Assembly: GCA_003158745.1 (NCBI GenBank) | Contig: PMLC01000075.1 | Span: forward strand, 1 to 62,476 | DNA length: 62,476 bases | From: Acidobacteriota bacterium | GTDB taxonomy: Bacteria > Acidobacteriota > Thermoanaerobaculia > Thermoanaerobaculales > Thermoanaerobaculaceae | Direction of reading: 5' to 3' | Part shown: positions 18,684 to 27,631 of the stretch, one piece after another | Position numbering within the stretch: position 1 is the first letter of the stretch | Layout of the letters: each line of letters begins with the position of its first letter | Translations under genes and position numbers: made by a program | The notes under the pieces: model-generated | Databases searched by the model: none | What the model saw: only the letters and a program-made list of their open reading frames with translations | Told to the model about the DNA's origin: nothing

Positions 18684-19838
18684 GTGGCTGTTCTTCCGAT
18701 GACGATCCCCTCGCGGCTCGACGAGCTCATGCCCGATATCCCGGGGAGCGTGTTCAACTCAGCGTTCAGGCTGGCCTGCGAGCGCCTCGACGGCTTCGTA
18801 GGTGCCCTGAGCGTCGAGCTGGCAGCTGAACTCGGTCTCGGCACAGGCGAGGTGCCTCCCGTGGAGAGCCTTGCGGACCAGCGTGGTTGGAAGAACGAGG
18901 GAGCGCTTTCGCTCCGGTGGCTGCTCGAGACTCTCGAGCTGTATGGGGAGGCCGAGCGCCGAGGCGACGGCTGGCGCTTGAGAGGTGGGACCCCACCAGC
19001 TTCGTCCGCCCAGCTCAGGGCTGAGGGTGAGTTCGCCCTACCAGCCACCCGTCCCGCCTACGAGGTGTTTACGCTCTCGGCCAACGCGCTGCCCGGCATC
19101 TTGAAAGGCCAGCTCCGCGGTGAGGATGCGCTCTTCGGCCCAGCCGCCATGGGACTCTGGTTCGACTACTTCTCCAACGCGAACCCTCACTACGCACCGA
19201 ACAATCAGGTTACCGCCCTGGCCGTCGAGCGAGCCGTAGGGCCCGGCGCCCGCGTGCTCGAGGTCGGAGGCGGCGGCGGGAGCGCGGCGCTTGCCCTCCT
19301 CGACGCCCTGGCGAAAGAACACAAGACCCCCTCGAACTACGTCTTCACAGAGTTGCAGCCTGCTTTCCTCCGCCGCGGCGTCCGGGCGATCCAGCAGGTG
19401 CTGCCAGGCGGCTGCGATCTGCGGTCGTTCCGTTACGACATCGACGTCGATCCGGCCGCCCAGGGCGTCGAAGCCGGACAATTCGACGCGGTCTTCGGTG
19501 TGAACACCCTGCACCTAGCACGAGAGGTCATTGGCACCCTGCAGAGGCTGCGAGCGTTGCTCCGGCCCGGCGGCGTCCTGGTCGTCGGCGAGCTACTGCG
19601 TCCTACGCCGACCGCTGCCGTACACCTCGAGCTCCCGTTCACACTCCTGACGACGTACTGTCAGGCCCCCCTCGAGGAAGGTATCCGGGTCCGCCCGGGC
19701 TTCATGAGTGTGAGCGGGTGGAGACGAGCCCTAGAAGCCGCCGGTTTCACGAAGATCAGCATCCTGCCTGCTGAGATCGAGCGGTGCTCCGAGATCTACC
19801 CAGGCTTCTATTGCGGCGCGATTACGGCCCGCGCGTGA
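18684..19838 (+). CDS. SAM-dependent methyltransferase, class I
   Basis: 384 residues. Residues about 190-340 form a Rossmann methyltransferase: motif I VLEVGGGGGSAAL, acidic FTELQPAF, then FDAVFGVNTLHL and RPGGVLVVGELLRP. The N-terminal part (about 10-180) is largely helical and resembles the dimerisation or winged-helix region of small-molecule O- or C-methyltransferases, such as those acting on polyketides. The substrate is unknown. GTG at 18684 has GGAG about 9 nt upstream and sits 1 nt after the dus stop; ATG 18699 is an alternative. Translational coupling with the tRNA enzyme may be only organisational. Confidence 0.75.
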   Translation: MAVLPMTIPSRLDELMPDIPGSVFNSAFRLACERLDGFVGALSVELAAELGLGTGEVPPVESLADQRGWKNEGALSLRWLLETLELYGEAERRGDGWRLRGGTPPASSAQLRAEGEFALPATRPAYEVFTLSANALPGILKGQLRGEDALFGPAAMGLWFDYFSNANPHYAPNNQVTALAVERAVGPGARVLEVGGGGGSAALALLDALAKEHKTPSNYVFTELQPAFLRRGVRAIQQVLPGGCDLRSFRYDIDVDPAAQGVEAGQFDAVFGVNTLHLAREVIGTLQRLRALLRPGGVLVVGELLRPTPTAAVHLELPFTLLTTYCQAPLEEGIRVRPGFMSVSGWRRALEAAGFTKISILPAEIERCSEIYPGFYCGAITARA

Positions 19839-19845
19839 GGCGCGC

Positions 19846-21255
19846 TCAGTTGCGCACGCGGACGCGATAGGTCAGCTTTGCCTCACCGTTTGCCGGAACC
19901 GGCACGGAGAACGAGATTCCGGACGCCGAGAGCTTCTCGAAGGGGTGGGAGTTCGAGACCATCTCCCAGTCGCCCCCGACCTGGTCCCGCACCTCGACCG
20001 TGACGGCGCTCTCCTTGTGGTTGCGCAGGGTGACCTCGAATGCGTCCTCGTAGAGGTTGTCCGCCAGCTTGCGGTAGTCGGTCTGTCTACGCTCTGCGAC
20101 CACGTCGAACGCGTTACCCATCGTCACCTTCACGATCTCGTCCTTGGGCGTGTGCTCGATGCGATCCTCGCCCACGAACTGGGAGGTCCCCCTTCGGTCG
20201 CGCTGGTATAGCCGGACCACACCGGCAGGCAGCGCCATGCCGAGGTGGTTGTCCGCCCGGTTGGCGATCTCGACGTCCACCCGCACGTCCTGCTTCTGTT
20301 TGCCGACTCGCTGCAGATACCACCACTGAGGGCTCTCCACCACGTAACTCCGTACGGCCCTGACGCCATCCGCCTCGAGCAGCGCAACCTGTTTCTGCTG
20401 CCGGTCCTTCACCGTGGTGGCGCGCTCGAGCGTGTAGAGGTGGTATTCGGCGAAAGCCTCCTCCCGCATCTCCGCCGAAGCCGCCTTGGCCGCCACCATC
20501 ATGTGCTGGGGCATCGACCTGGGGGCGGGCGCCAGGTGCACGTCGCCGGCGACCAGTTGCAGCGAGGCGTCCGGGTAGGAAGTTCCCGAGGCGTTGTCGA
20601 GAGTCACCCAGCCCAAGAGACTCCCCACGTCCCCGCTGCTGCCCAGCGTCAGCACGTAGTCTGCCTTCCAGGTGACGCCAGCGGTCAGGTACGTCGCCTC
20701 CAGGCGCCTCTCGTCGCTCCTCTCGGAGGCGAGGAGCCAGACCAGCGTCGGCCGCTCGCGCAGGTTCTCGGGGAGCTCACCGAACACCAGCTGACGATAC
20801 GGAGGGTTTGACACGATCTTGTCGCCGATTCGCCAGACGGTGCCATTCTCGATCGAAAGCAAGCGCCCAACCAGCTCCTTACGCACCGCTGCACCGGGCG
20901 TACTTCCAGGCTCCTCGGTCACCAGCGTCACGTCGCGTCCCAGGTACTTGGCGAGCAGAGTCTGCGGCGACAGCAGGTCGTACTCGTAGTTCTGCTCGAG
21001 GACCCTGATCCCATCACCGCTGATCGCGACCGTTTCGGGCATCACGTGCTCCGCGATGTCGCGAAACTCGAGCGAAATCGTGCCGACCGGCAGTGCGATC
21101 GGGCGCGTGTCGCGCACCAGAGCCCGACCGACGTTGTAGACGGTCAGAGACAAGGTCCGGCCGGGGCCGGCCTGGGAGACAAGCGGGGCGGTGGCGCCCG
21201 CCCACGCAAACCGCCCAGCCACCAGCACGAAACCTGCCACGACTCTCGTCCTCAT
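19846..21255 (-). CDS. Secreted DUF4139-family protein
   Basis: 469 residues. N-terminal signal peptide (MRTRVVAGFVLVAG...AWAGA, about 20), then an all-beta protein. DUF4139 features are visible: LTVYNVGRALVRDTRPI near the mature N-terminus, YLTAGVTWKADYVL at about 195, WVTLDNASGTSY, and VEIANRADNHLGMALPAGVVRLY near 335. The family is exported and widespread but has no assigned biochemical role. An ATG with GGAGG-like sequence upstream begins it, 9 nt from the selD stop in the same direction, so it is probably co-transcribed with selD. Confidence 0.8.
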   Translation of the reverse strand: MRTRVVAGFVLVAGRFAWAGATAPLVSQAGPGRTLSLTVYNVGRALVRDTRPIALPVGTISLEFRDIAEHVMPETVAISGDGIRVLEQNYEYDLLSPQTLLAKYLGRDVTLVTEEPGSTPGAAVRKELVGRLLSIENGTVWRIGDKIVSNPPYRQLVFGELPENLRERPTLVWLLASERSDERRLEATYLTAGVTWKADYVLTLGSSGDVGSLLGWVTLDNASGTSYPDASLQLVAGDVHLAPAPRSMPQHMMVAAKAASAEMREEAFAEYHLYTLERATTVKDRQQKQVALLEADGVRAVRSYVVESPQWWYLQRVGKQKQDVRVDVEIANRADNHLGMALPAGVVRLYQRDRRGTSQFVGEDRIEHTPKDEIVKVTMGNAFDVVAERRQTDYRKLADNLYEDAFEVTLRNHKESAVTVEVRDQVGGDWEMVSNSHPFEKLSASGISFSVPVPANGEAKLTYRVRVRN

Positions 21256-21264
21256 TGTTCCCTC

Positions 21265-22320
21265 CTACCCGAGACCGCCCCGGATCACCTCTGTTCCCGC
21301 CGAGCCGACGACGACGCGGCCAATCACCGCTGCCGCAACGCCCCGCTGCCGGCACGCCTGCGAGTAGCTCTCGACGTCCTCGGGCGCGATCGCCGCGAGC
21401 AGGCCACCTGACGTCTGCGGATCACACAGGAGCTGCCCGATCACGTCGTCCACACCGTACATCTCGATCTTGCCGGCCACCCAGCTCCGGTTGGCGACGA
21501 GCCCTGCGGGGATGGAACCGCCCTCGACGGCCGCTCGTGCGCCAGGCAACAACGGCACGGCGGGTGCGTCGATCTCGATCCTCACACCGCTCGCCTCGGC
21601 CATCTCGAGCCCGTGACCGAGCAGGCCGTATCCCGTGACGTCGGTGAGCGCATGGATCTGCAGACCCTCGCACGCCTCGAAGGCGGCCCGGTTCGTGGCG
21701 ACCATCGACGCGATCATCGCCTTCCGCTCCGCTTCACCGAGCACCCCCCGTTTCAGCGCGGTCGCCAACACGCCGGTCCCAATGGCCTTCGTCAAGACGA
21801 GCACGTCACCGACCTTGGCGCCGGCGTTGGTGAGCACCTTGTCCGGGTGCACGAGCCCGGTGACTGCGAGGCCGTAGGTGAATTCGGGACCCTTGATGGT
21901 GTGGCCGCCGAGAGGCAGGACACCCTCCTCGCGCAGGACGGTGAGCCCGCCGGCCAGGGTTTCCCGCAGAACTTCGAGCGGGAGGGTCTCAATCGGGAAA
22001 GCACAAATGGCCAAAGCCGAAAAGGGCTTGGCACCCATCGCGTAAACGTCGGAGAGCGCATTGGCAGCAGCGATTCGTCCGAAGTCGAAGGCGTCGTCGA
22101 CCACCGGCGTGAAGAAGTCCACCGTCTGGACCAGAGCCAACTCATCCGAGAGACGCACCACACCCGCATCGTCGAACGTCCCCGGCCCGACTAGGAGCCG
22201 GGGGTCGCCGATTTCCGGAAGCTTCGAGAGCACCTCGTGCAGGTCCGCCGGACCCAATTTGGACGCTCAACCGGCGCAGCTCACGAGGTGCGTGAGCTTG
22301 AGGATTTCGTCGCGCGTCAT
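21265..22320 (-). CDS. selD: Selenide, water dikinase, selenocysteine-containing
   Basis: Makes selenophosphate from selenide and ATP, the Se donor for selenocysteine tRNA. 351 residues if the in-frame TGA at 22269-22267 is read as Sec. From ATG 22320 the protein begins MTRDEILKLTHLVSCAG, then Sec18, then ASK, exactly matching the catalytic [C/U]xxK site of the family (Sec18, Lys21). Downstream motifs are complete: TFDDAGV, QTVDFFTPVVDD, AAANALSDVYAMGAKP, TDVTGYGLLGH and CDPQTSGGL. Calling the gene from a start after the TGA would lose the active site. A hairpin right after the TGA fits a bacterial SECIS. Confidence 0.93.
22241..22266 (-). promoter_or_regulatory. Putative bacterial SECIS hairpin of selD
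   Basis: On the minus strand, 12 nt after the TGA, GGTCC and GGACC pair (5 bp) around a GGC loop, extendable by G-U pairs. The first loop base is G at nucleotide 18 after the TGA, within the position and loop-G rule for SelB-dependent elements. This is a fold made by eye. Confidence 0.65.
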
Positions 22321-22338
22321 TCGGGTAGTATAACCACG

Positions 22339-22365
22339 AGACTATGTCATAATAGCATATAGTCT
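22339..22365. promoter_or_regulatory. AT-rich inverted repeat upstream of selD
   Basis: AGACTAT (22339-22345) and ATAGTCT (22359-22365) are exact inverted arms around 13 nt, in an unusually AT-rich patch 19 nt upstream of the selD start codon. The position suggests an operator overlapping the selD promoter. No regulator is assigned. Confidence 0.45.
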
Positions 22366-22440
22366 ATGCGTCTGTGACATTTGTCCCTCGACACTCAAAT
22401 ACGTCTACGGAACGCGGCTGGACCGCGTCGCGAGGTGGGG

Positions 22441-22542
22441 ATGATCCGAGGATATGTCCGTGAGCCTGTCCCGGCCGGCGGTATCGAGGTCCTGGCGACC
22501 GGTCTCCTTCTCCTCCTGCTGCTCTCTGGCCTGCTGTCCTGA
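22441..22542 (+). CDS. Possible 33-aa small membrane protein
   Basis: A short frame encodes MIRGYVREPVPAGGIEVLA followed by an uninterrupted leucine-rich hydrophobic stretch to the C-terminus, one plausible transmembrane helix. GAGGTGGGG stands directly before the ATG, closer than ideal. It ends 48 nt before the OsmC-like gene in the same direction. It could be a leader or a real small protein; no family is recognised. Confidence 0.35.
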   Translation: MIRGYVREPVPAGGIEVLATGLLLLLLLSGLLS

Positions 22543-22590
22543 GCCAACTGCTAGACTCTGTTGCGGGGCCGTGGCCTCGCGGAGGTTTCG

Positions 22591-23013
22591 ATGGCCGACC
22601 GTCTCAACGCAACGCTCTTCTGGGAATCCGCACTGCGGTTCTCAGCTCTTCCGGGCAGCGGACATCGCATCACCGTGGACTCGCCCTCCCGCCCCGGCCA
22701 CGCCGGCCCTTCCCCGATGGAGCTGCTCCTGATTGGCGTCGCCGGCTGCACCGCAATGGATGTCGTCGCCATCCTCGAGAAAATGCGCGAACCGCTTGCC
22801 GGGCTCGATGTCGAGGTGACTGGCGAGCGATCGCGCTCGAACCCGAAGTACTTCACCTCGATGTCGATCGTCTACCGTCTGCGCGGAGGCGGCCTCGCAC
22901 GCGAGAAGGTGCAGCGTGCCGTCGAGCTCTCCCACTCGACGTACTGTTCGGCGCTCGCCTCGCTTCGCCCTGACTGCAAGGTAACAAGCTCGATCGAATT
23001 CTTGGGAGGCTAG
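22591..23013 (+). CDS. OsmC-like peroxiredoxin family protein
   Basis: 140 residues. The OsmC/Ohr fold is indicated by SPMELLLIGVAGCTAMDVV with the first reactive Cys (about 53) and the second Cys in HSTYCSALASL (about 117), the pair that reduces organic hydroperoxides in this family. HRITVDSP near the N-terminus is also typical. GGAGG sits 8 nt before the ATG at 22591. Its stop overlaps the convergent yibQ-like gene by 4 bp. Substrate not predictable; the YhfA-like branch is more likely than Ohr from length and sequence. Confidence 0.85.
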   Translation: MADRLNATLFWESALRFSALPGSGHRITVDSPSRPGHAGPSPMELLLIGVAGCTAMDVVAILEKMREPLAGLDVEVTGERSRSNPKYFTSMSIVYRLRGGGLAREKVQRAVELSHSTYCSALASLRPDCKVTSSIEFLGG

Positions 23014-24191
23014 CTCGCGCCGCGCAGAAGTTCGGACGGACGGACCAGCCGCACGTCAGGGCCGAGCCTCGGCAACTCGTGTGCCAGGATCTCGATCGTT
23101 AGCGGGTGAACGTGACCGATCGCCACTGCGCTTCCCTGCGCCTTCGCCCGCGCCACGGCCTGTTCGAGAGCGTGCCGGATGGACTCGGGCTCACTGACGA
23201 GATCGAGGAAGACGTCCCGCCGCAGCGCGGGGATCCCAGCCTCCCGCGCCACCTGCTCGGCAACCGAGTCCGGAGTGGTGCGCGAGTCCAGGAAGTAGAG
23301 CCCTCGCGCCCGGAGCACGCCCATCACCGCACGCATCGCGGCAGGGTCCGCGGTGGCGCGCGAGCCCATGTGGTTGTTCATTCCGCGGGCGCCCGCCACG
23401 ACCCCGAGAGCCCGCTCGACACGTAAGCGGATCTCCTCGCCGGAGAGCCCGACTTCGATCGCGCCCTCACCGGCGCCGGGCCCGTGATTGCCCAGAGGCT
23501 CCATGGGCATGTGCAGCAGTAGCTCGCGCCCCTGCGCGCCCAGCCCCCTCGCCACCTCGGCCGACCGGAGGGCGTTGGGTAGGACCGCGACCGCGATCGT
23601 CGGCGGGAGCACCTCGGTCTCCCGCAAGACATCGATCGACGCGCCCGCGTCGTCCAGTACGATCGCCAGCCGTGCCGCCGACGCACGCAGTTTTACCGCC
23701 GCCTCAGGGCGCTTCACGGCCGGCGGCGGCTCGTCGCCCAGAACCAGAACCCTCCACCGCGAACCCCCGACGTCCCCTTCCAGCCTGGCGAGACCGTAGC
23801 CACCTTTCTCGGTGAGAGGACGGGGCTCCAGGCGACCCCCGAGGTTGTGAGCATGGGCCTCCAGATCCAGGACGAAGCGTTCGGTCTTGAACCCCCGCGG
23901 CGCGTGGACGGTCACGAAGGAGACAGACGCCCCTCGTTCCATGGTTGTTTCCACTGTGACCCGCTCCGGCCCGCATCCAAGCCGGCCTGCGACGGCTCGA
24001 ACCACCTCGCCCGCATCCACGACCTCGGGACCCGGGCCAGGCCGGCGTACACGCCAGGCCACGTACGCAACAACTGCCAGCGCGAGAACGACGAGAGCCA
24101 AGGCACCGATGCTGCGCAGGCGGGCTCCGTCGCCCCGCTTCCGGGCGACCGGGGGTCGCTTACGCCGCTTGTTTGACGACGGTGGCACCAC
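23010..24191 (-). CDS. Divergent polysaccharide deacetylase (YibQ/DUF610)
   Basis: 393 residues. N-terminal basic cytoplasmic tail and one transmembrane helix (about 28-47), then a periplasmic domain. The catalytic-type region (about 170-390) carries AIVLDDAGAS, LLHMPMEPLGN, GMNNHMGSRAT and FLDSRTTPDSVA, the conserved blocks of the divergent polysaccharide deacetylase family whose E. coli member sits beside envC. The GTG start at 24191 lies inside the end of the S41-like gene (32-nt overlap), so the two are coupled. Envelope or peptidoglycan role by context. Confidence 0.85.
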   Translation of the reverse strand: MVPPSSNKRRKRPPVARKRGDGARLRSIGALALVVLALAVVAYVAWRVRRPGPGPEVVDAGEVVRAVAGRLGCGPERVTVETTMERGASVSFVTVHAPRGFKTERFVLDLEAHAHNLGGRLEPRPLTEKGGYGLARLEGDVGGSRWRVLVLGDEPPPAVKRPEAAVKLRASAARLAIVLDDAGASIDVLRETEVLPPTIAVAVLPNALRSAEVARGLGAQGRELLLHMPMEPLGNHGPGAGEGAIEVGLSGEEIRLRVERALGVVAGARGMNNHMGSRATADPAAMRAVMGVLRARGLYFLDSRTTPDSVAEQVAREAGIPALRRDVFLDLVSEPESIRHALEQAVARAKAQGSAVAIGHVHPLTIEILAHELPRLGPDVRLVRPSELLRGAS

Positions 24192-25302
24192 CGGCCAGCT
24201 CCAGAGCGCGTTCCAGCACGGCGTCGGCCTCCTTGCGAGGCCGAATCCGCTCGTCGGGCTTCAATCCCGTCCCCAGGAGTGGGGTCCCCCCGGGCGCGAC
24301 GCCCCACTCCGCCGCGAGCCAGGCTTCCCCCCCGGCACCCTTGATCGCTCGCCGCAGGCCGGTATCCCCGTAACTCTCTCCACCGACAAGCGTGGCGCCC
24401 CTTGCTTTCAGCAGGCCGGCCAGCAACTCCGCCGGGCCAGCCGTCGTACCGTCAAGACACACCACGACTCTCCAGGTCCGGGACGGGCCCGTGGCCTTGA
24501 GCGTTTCGCTCCTGCCCCCGCGCATCTCCATCTTGAGTGCGGAGTCGCCTCCGACGATCTGCGCCGCTGCCTGCGCTGCGCCCTCCGGAGTCCCGAGAGC
24601 GACGCCGCGCAGGTCCACCACGATCCCTGCGGCCGTCGTGGCAGTCTGGAGGGACTGGGCGAATTTCGAAATGCCGGCTGTGTCCAGGATCGCCAGCCTG
24701 GCCACGACGATCCCGTTCCTCACCTCGGTTGCCGAACCGGGTGCCGGAAATGGAGCCTGTTTCAGCTCGACGGGGCGCTTTCCTGTCAGCTGTCTGTCGA
24801 TGACGTCCAGTGTGACGCTGCCCGCATTCCGCTCAGCCACATCCAGCAGCAATAGCGCGCGCCAGAGAGGCCGGGCGCGAACCGGCTCGCTGCCCACCCG
24901 CTCGATCAACTCCCCAGGCACGATTCCAGCCTTGGCCGCCGGTGACTCCGCAATCACCTGCAAGACAAACGGGTACGACGAGCGCTTGCCGAGCACCATT
25001 CCGAACGGCGGCAGAACGCGGGCCCGAACGCGGCCGTACTCCTCGGTCACGTCCTCCGGCACCCACTGGCCGCCGGGATCAGCAGCCTCGACCAGGCCCC
25101 CCATCGCGCCAAGTTCGAGCTTCTCGACCGGGACCTCCTCCACGTAGGAGGATCGCACCAGCGAGACCGTCTGCCCAAGAACCGCCATGAGCCGGTACAC
25201 CCCGCGACCGCCCGCCCCGGCGGCCCCGGACGCGAGCGCGACCACGCCGATGATCACCGCGACAGAGACCGCCAGAAACAGCCACCGTTGTCTCACCGCC
25301 AC
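24160..25302 (-). CDS. S41 (CtpA-like) family protein with degenerate active site
   Basis: 380 residues: N-terminal signal or anchor helix, a PDZ domain (about 100-180; SPAAKAGIVPGELI) and an S41 core (about 190-345; GIVVDLRG). In active carboxyl-terminal processing proteases the nucleophile lies in N-x-G-S/T-A-S-A-S-E and the base Lys in FGKG. Here these read DGTTAGPAE and YGDTG, so neither Ser nor Lys is present. It is probably a non-catalytic scaffold or PDZ adaptor. GTG start 25302, one nt after the EnvC-like stop. Operon order EnvC-like, Ctp-like, YibQ-like matches a common cell-division or amidase-activation cluster. Confidence 0.85.
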   Translation of the reverse strand: MAVRQRWLFLAVSVAVIIGVVALASGAAGAGGRGVYRLMAVLGQTVSLVRSSYVEEVPVEKLELGAMGGLVEAADPGGQWVPEDVTEEYGRVRARVLPPFGMVLGKRSSYPFVLQVIAESPAAKAGIVPGELIERVGSEPVRARPLWRALLLLDVAERNAGSVTLDVIDRQLTGKRPVELKQAPFPAPGSATEVRNGIVVARLAILDTAGISKFAQSLQTATTAAGIVVDLRGVALGTPEGAAQAAAQIVGGDSALKMEMRGGRSETLKATGPSRTWRVVVCLDGTTAGPAELLAGLLKARGATLVGGESYGDTGLRRAIKGAGGEAWLAAEWGVAPGGTPLLGTGLKPDERIRPRKEADAVLERALELAGGATVVKQAA

Positions 25303-25303
25303 C

Positions 25304-26440
25304 TCACTTCCCCGCCGGTTTGAGCCAGATCAGGGGGTCTTGCGCCTGCTGACCGACACGGATCTCCAAGTAAACGCTACCCCCCCCATCCTCGTCACGC
25401 CCAACGATGCCTACGGGGTCTCCGATTCCGACCCGTTGACCCGGGCGAACAAGCATACTAGCAAGCTTGGCGTAGAGCGAGTAGATCTCGCCCGAATGCT
25501 GGACGATCACCAGGTTGCCGTACCCCTTGAAAAACTGGGCGAACGACACCCGTCCCGATGCTACCGCGACCGCCTGCTCTCCTGGCGTCGCCGCGAGCAC
25601 CGTGCCGTGCGAGACGGTCACGGTGCCGTACTGCGGGTCGCGCTGCGGGCCGAACCGAAGCAGAACCCTCATTTCGCCCACAGGCCAGCGGAGACCGCCG
25701 CGCAGCAGCCTTACCTCCGATCCGACCGACACCTCTTCCTGGGTCACCACGCCCCACAGCCGCTCCAGCCGCTCCTCGGCCTCCTGGGCGCTCGCGAGTG
25801 CCGAAGCGCTCAGTCGGCGTTCCTTTTCAATGGCGGCGAGCTTGATCTCCACCCTGGCCTTCGTCTCCTCAAGCTCCTTCTGACGCTCCCCGAGGCGCGC
25901 CGCGGTCGTCGCCACTTCCTCTCGCCGGGCGGAGAGCTCGGCAAGCGTCGCTTCGCGGCGGCCCATCAGGGCGGCGGCATCGTCGCGCCTCCGCTTCTCC
26001 TCGCGAAAAACCGCCAGTGCAACCGTCACACGCCGAGTGATATCGTTGCCGGATCCGATGGCCTGGACAACGAGGGGCGCGAGCCCGGCACGCCCAAGCA
26101 CAGCGAGAAGCGAGAGCTGGAAGCGCAGTCTCTGCACGGCTCCTTCAAGCTCTGCCTGCGATGCTTCCGAGGCCTTTGCCGCCGCCTCGACGGCTTGCGA
26201 AGCCTCCCGCTGCTCCACCTCCGCCTCGTGGACGCGCCCCGCAGCCACGCGAAGCTCGAGAGCGAGTCGCTCTCTGTCTCGCCCGAGTCCGGCCTGGACC
26301 GCCTCGAGCTTCTTGAGCCGCTCTTCCAGTTCTTTCACGTCGCGCCGTGCGTTCGCGAGATCGGGGGGAACCGAGGCCAGCTGGCCAAACGCGCTCACGC
26401 TCAGCGCCACCACCCCCACCAGCAGGCCAATCCGCCTCAA
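25304..26440 (-). CDS. EnvC-like murein hydrolase activator
   Basis: 378 residues from a TTG that overlaps the previous stop (TTGA). Signal peptide, a long coiled coil (about 25-245, heptad-rich RDVKELEERLKKLEAV...), and a C-terminal LytM/M23 domain (about 265-375; VASGRVSFAQFFKGYGNLVIVQHSG). Metal ligands are degenerate: the usual YAHL is YAKL and HLYFEIR is SVYLEIR. That is as in EnvC, which activates cell-wall amidases at the septum instead of cutting peptidoglycan itself. An open upstream extension to 26659 lies inside the beta-lactamase-like gene and is rejected. Confidence 0.85.
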   Translation of the reverse strand: MRRIGLLVGVVALSVSAFGQLASVPPDLANARRDVKELEERLKKLEAVQAGLGRDRERLALELRVAAGRVHEAEVEQREASQAVEAAAKASEASQAELEGAVQRLRFQLSLLAVLGRAGLAPLVVQAIGSGNDITRRVTVALAVFREEKRRRDDAAALMGRREATLAELSARREEVATTAARLGERQKELEETKARVEIKLAAIEKERRLSASALASAQEAEERLERLWGVVTQEEVSVGSEVRLLRGGLRWPVGEMRVLLRFGPQRDPQYGTVTVSHGTVLAATPGEQAVAVASGRVSFAQFFKGYGNLVIVQHSGEIYSLYAKLASMLVRPGQRVGIGDPVGIVGRDEDGGGSVYLEIRVGQQAQDPLIWLKPAGK

Positions 26441-27564
26441 ACCTCTCCGCCTTGGCCTTCGCTGCCGGCCAGCGCTCGCCCGGCGAGCTCGTGAAACCTG
26501 CGCCGGAGAGGGTGGAGATCGCAGGTGCGCCCACCCGGGTGGAGGCGATTCGTGAGCAGCACGAACACCCGCGCGTCCTCGGGATCGACCCAGACCGACG
26601 TCCCCGTGAAACCCGTGTGGCCAAAAGCCCTTTGCGAGAGTGCGGAACCGGCTGAGCACCCTGGGCTGGCGGCGAGTTGCCAGCCTAGGCCCCGCGCCTG
26701 CTGAAGGCCCTGCGTCCAGCAGCGCGTCCCCAGCTCCGCCTCCTCCGCGGTCAACACATCGCCACCCCCCGGCAGATACTCGCTGGCCAGCCGCACCACG
26801 GCCGCAGCGGAACCGAAGAGCCCCGCGTTGCCGGCCGAACCGCCCAGCGCACGGGCGTTTCCGTCATCGCACGGCACGACCCCATCGACCGTGGGGGGCG
26901 GCACCCCGATCAGCCGTCGGTCTCCGAGGAGACGCGTTTCGACGAACCAGCTTGTCTCCCCAGCCGCAACGGGTGCGCCGACGCGCAGCGTGAAGCCCAT
27001 CTCGTCCGCGATGCCGAGCGGTTCCGCGACCATCTCGCGAAAGAGAGCCGGCACGTCCGCACCGCCGCCACGCTCGAGGGCGATAGCGATCACGATGAAC
27101 CCCAGACATGAATATTCCACCCTTACGCCGGGCGGAGCTTCGGGCCGGATGCGGCGCAGGCTCTCCAGGTATCCCTCGCGGGTCGCAGGGCCGAGAGCGT
27201 AGAGCGGTGCCCACGCCGGAAAACCGGCCGTGTGGGTCGCGCACTGAAGCAACGTCACGTCCTGCCACGGGCTCCCCAACAGCTCGGACAGGATTTCGGA
27301 GATCGGCGCTTCAAGATCGAGCCCGTCCCGACGGGCCATGAGCAGCAGGGTTGCGGTGGCCAGCGGCTTGGTGAGCGAGGCAAGGTCGAACTGGAGGTCC
27401 GCCCCGACCGGCGCGCCACCCAGTTCGGTCACGCCCGAGCACCAGCACCGCCCGTGGCCGCCGCCCCTCACCGCCAGCCCGACTCGTCCGACCGCCAGGC
27501 CCGCGTGGCCAGCCCGCCCCAGGAGCGCGGCGACCTGATCGGCTCCGGGCTCCTCGCGATCCAT
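26437..27564 (-). CDS. Serine beta-lactamase-like (class C fold) hydrolase
   Basis: 375 residues, no signal peptide seen. Penicillin-binding/AmpC-fold motifs: nucleophile SLTK at about 64 (S-x-x-K), Y-x-x motif in VEYSCLG at about 150 (usual YSN), and HTG in FGHTGFTG at about 315. Members include esterases, D-aminopeptidases and peptidoglycan-recycling enzymes; true antibiotic resistance is not implied. First gene of the operon with EnvC-like, S41-like and YibQ-like genes, with a 4-bp overlap to the next, so a peptidoglycan-related substrate is a reasonable inference. Confidence 0.8.
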   Translation of the reverse strand: MDREEPGADQVAALLGRAGHAGLAVGRVGLAVRGGGHGRCWCSGVTELGGAPVGADLQFDLASLTKPLATATLLLMARRDGLDLEAPISEILSELLGSPWQDVTLLQCATHTAGFPAWAPLYALGPATREGYLESLRRIRPEAPPGVRVEYSCLGFIVIAIALERGGGADVPALFREMVAEPLGIADEMGFTLRVGAPVAAGETSWFVETRLLGDRRLIGVPPPTVDGVVPCDDGNARALGGSAGNAGLFGSAAAVVRLASEYLPGGGDVLTAEEAELGTRCWTQGLQQARGLGWQLAASPGCSAGSALSQRAFGHTGFTGTSVWVDPEDARVFVLLTNRLHPGGRTCDLHPLRRRFHELAGRALAGSEGQGGEV

Positions 27565-27631
27565 GCCTCACCCTACCCCGGAAGACTCGGCGCTGTCCAC
27601 CGGGCCGGCCCCGCAGTGCTACGCTGCGGCT

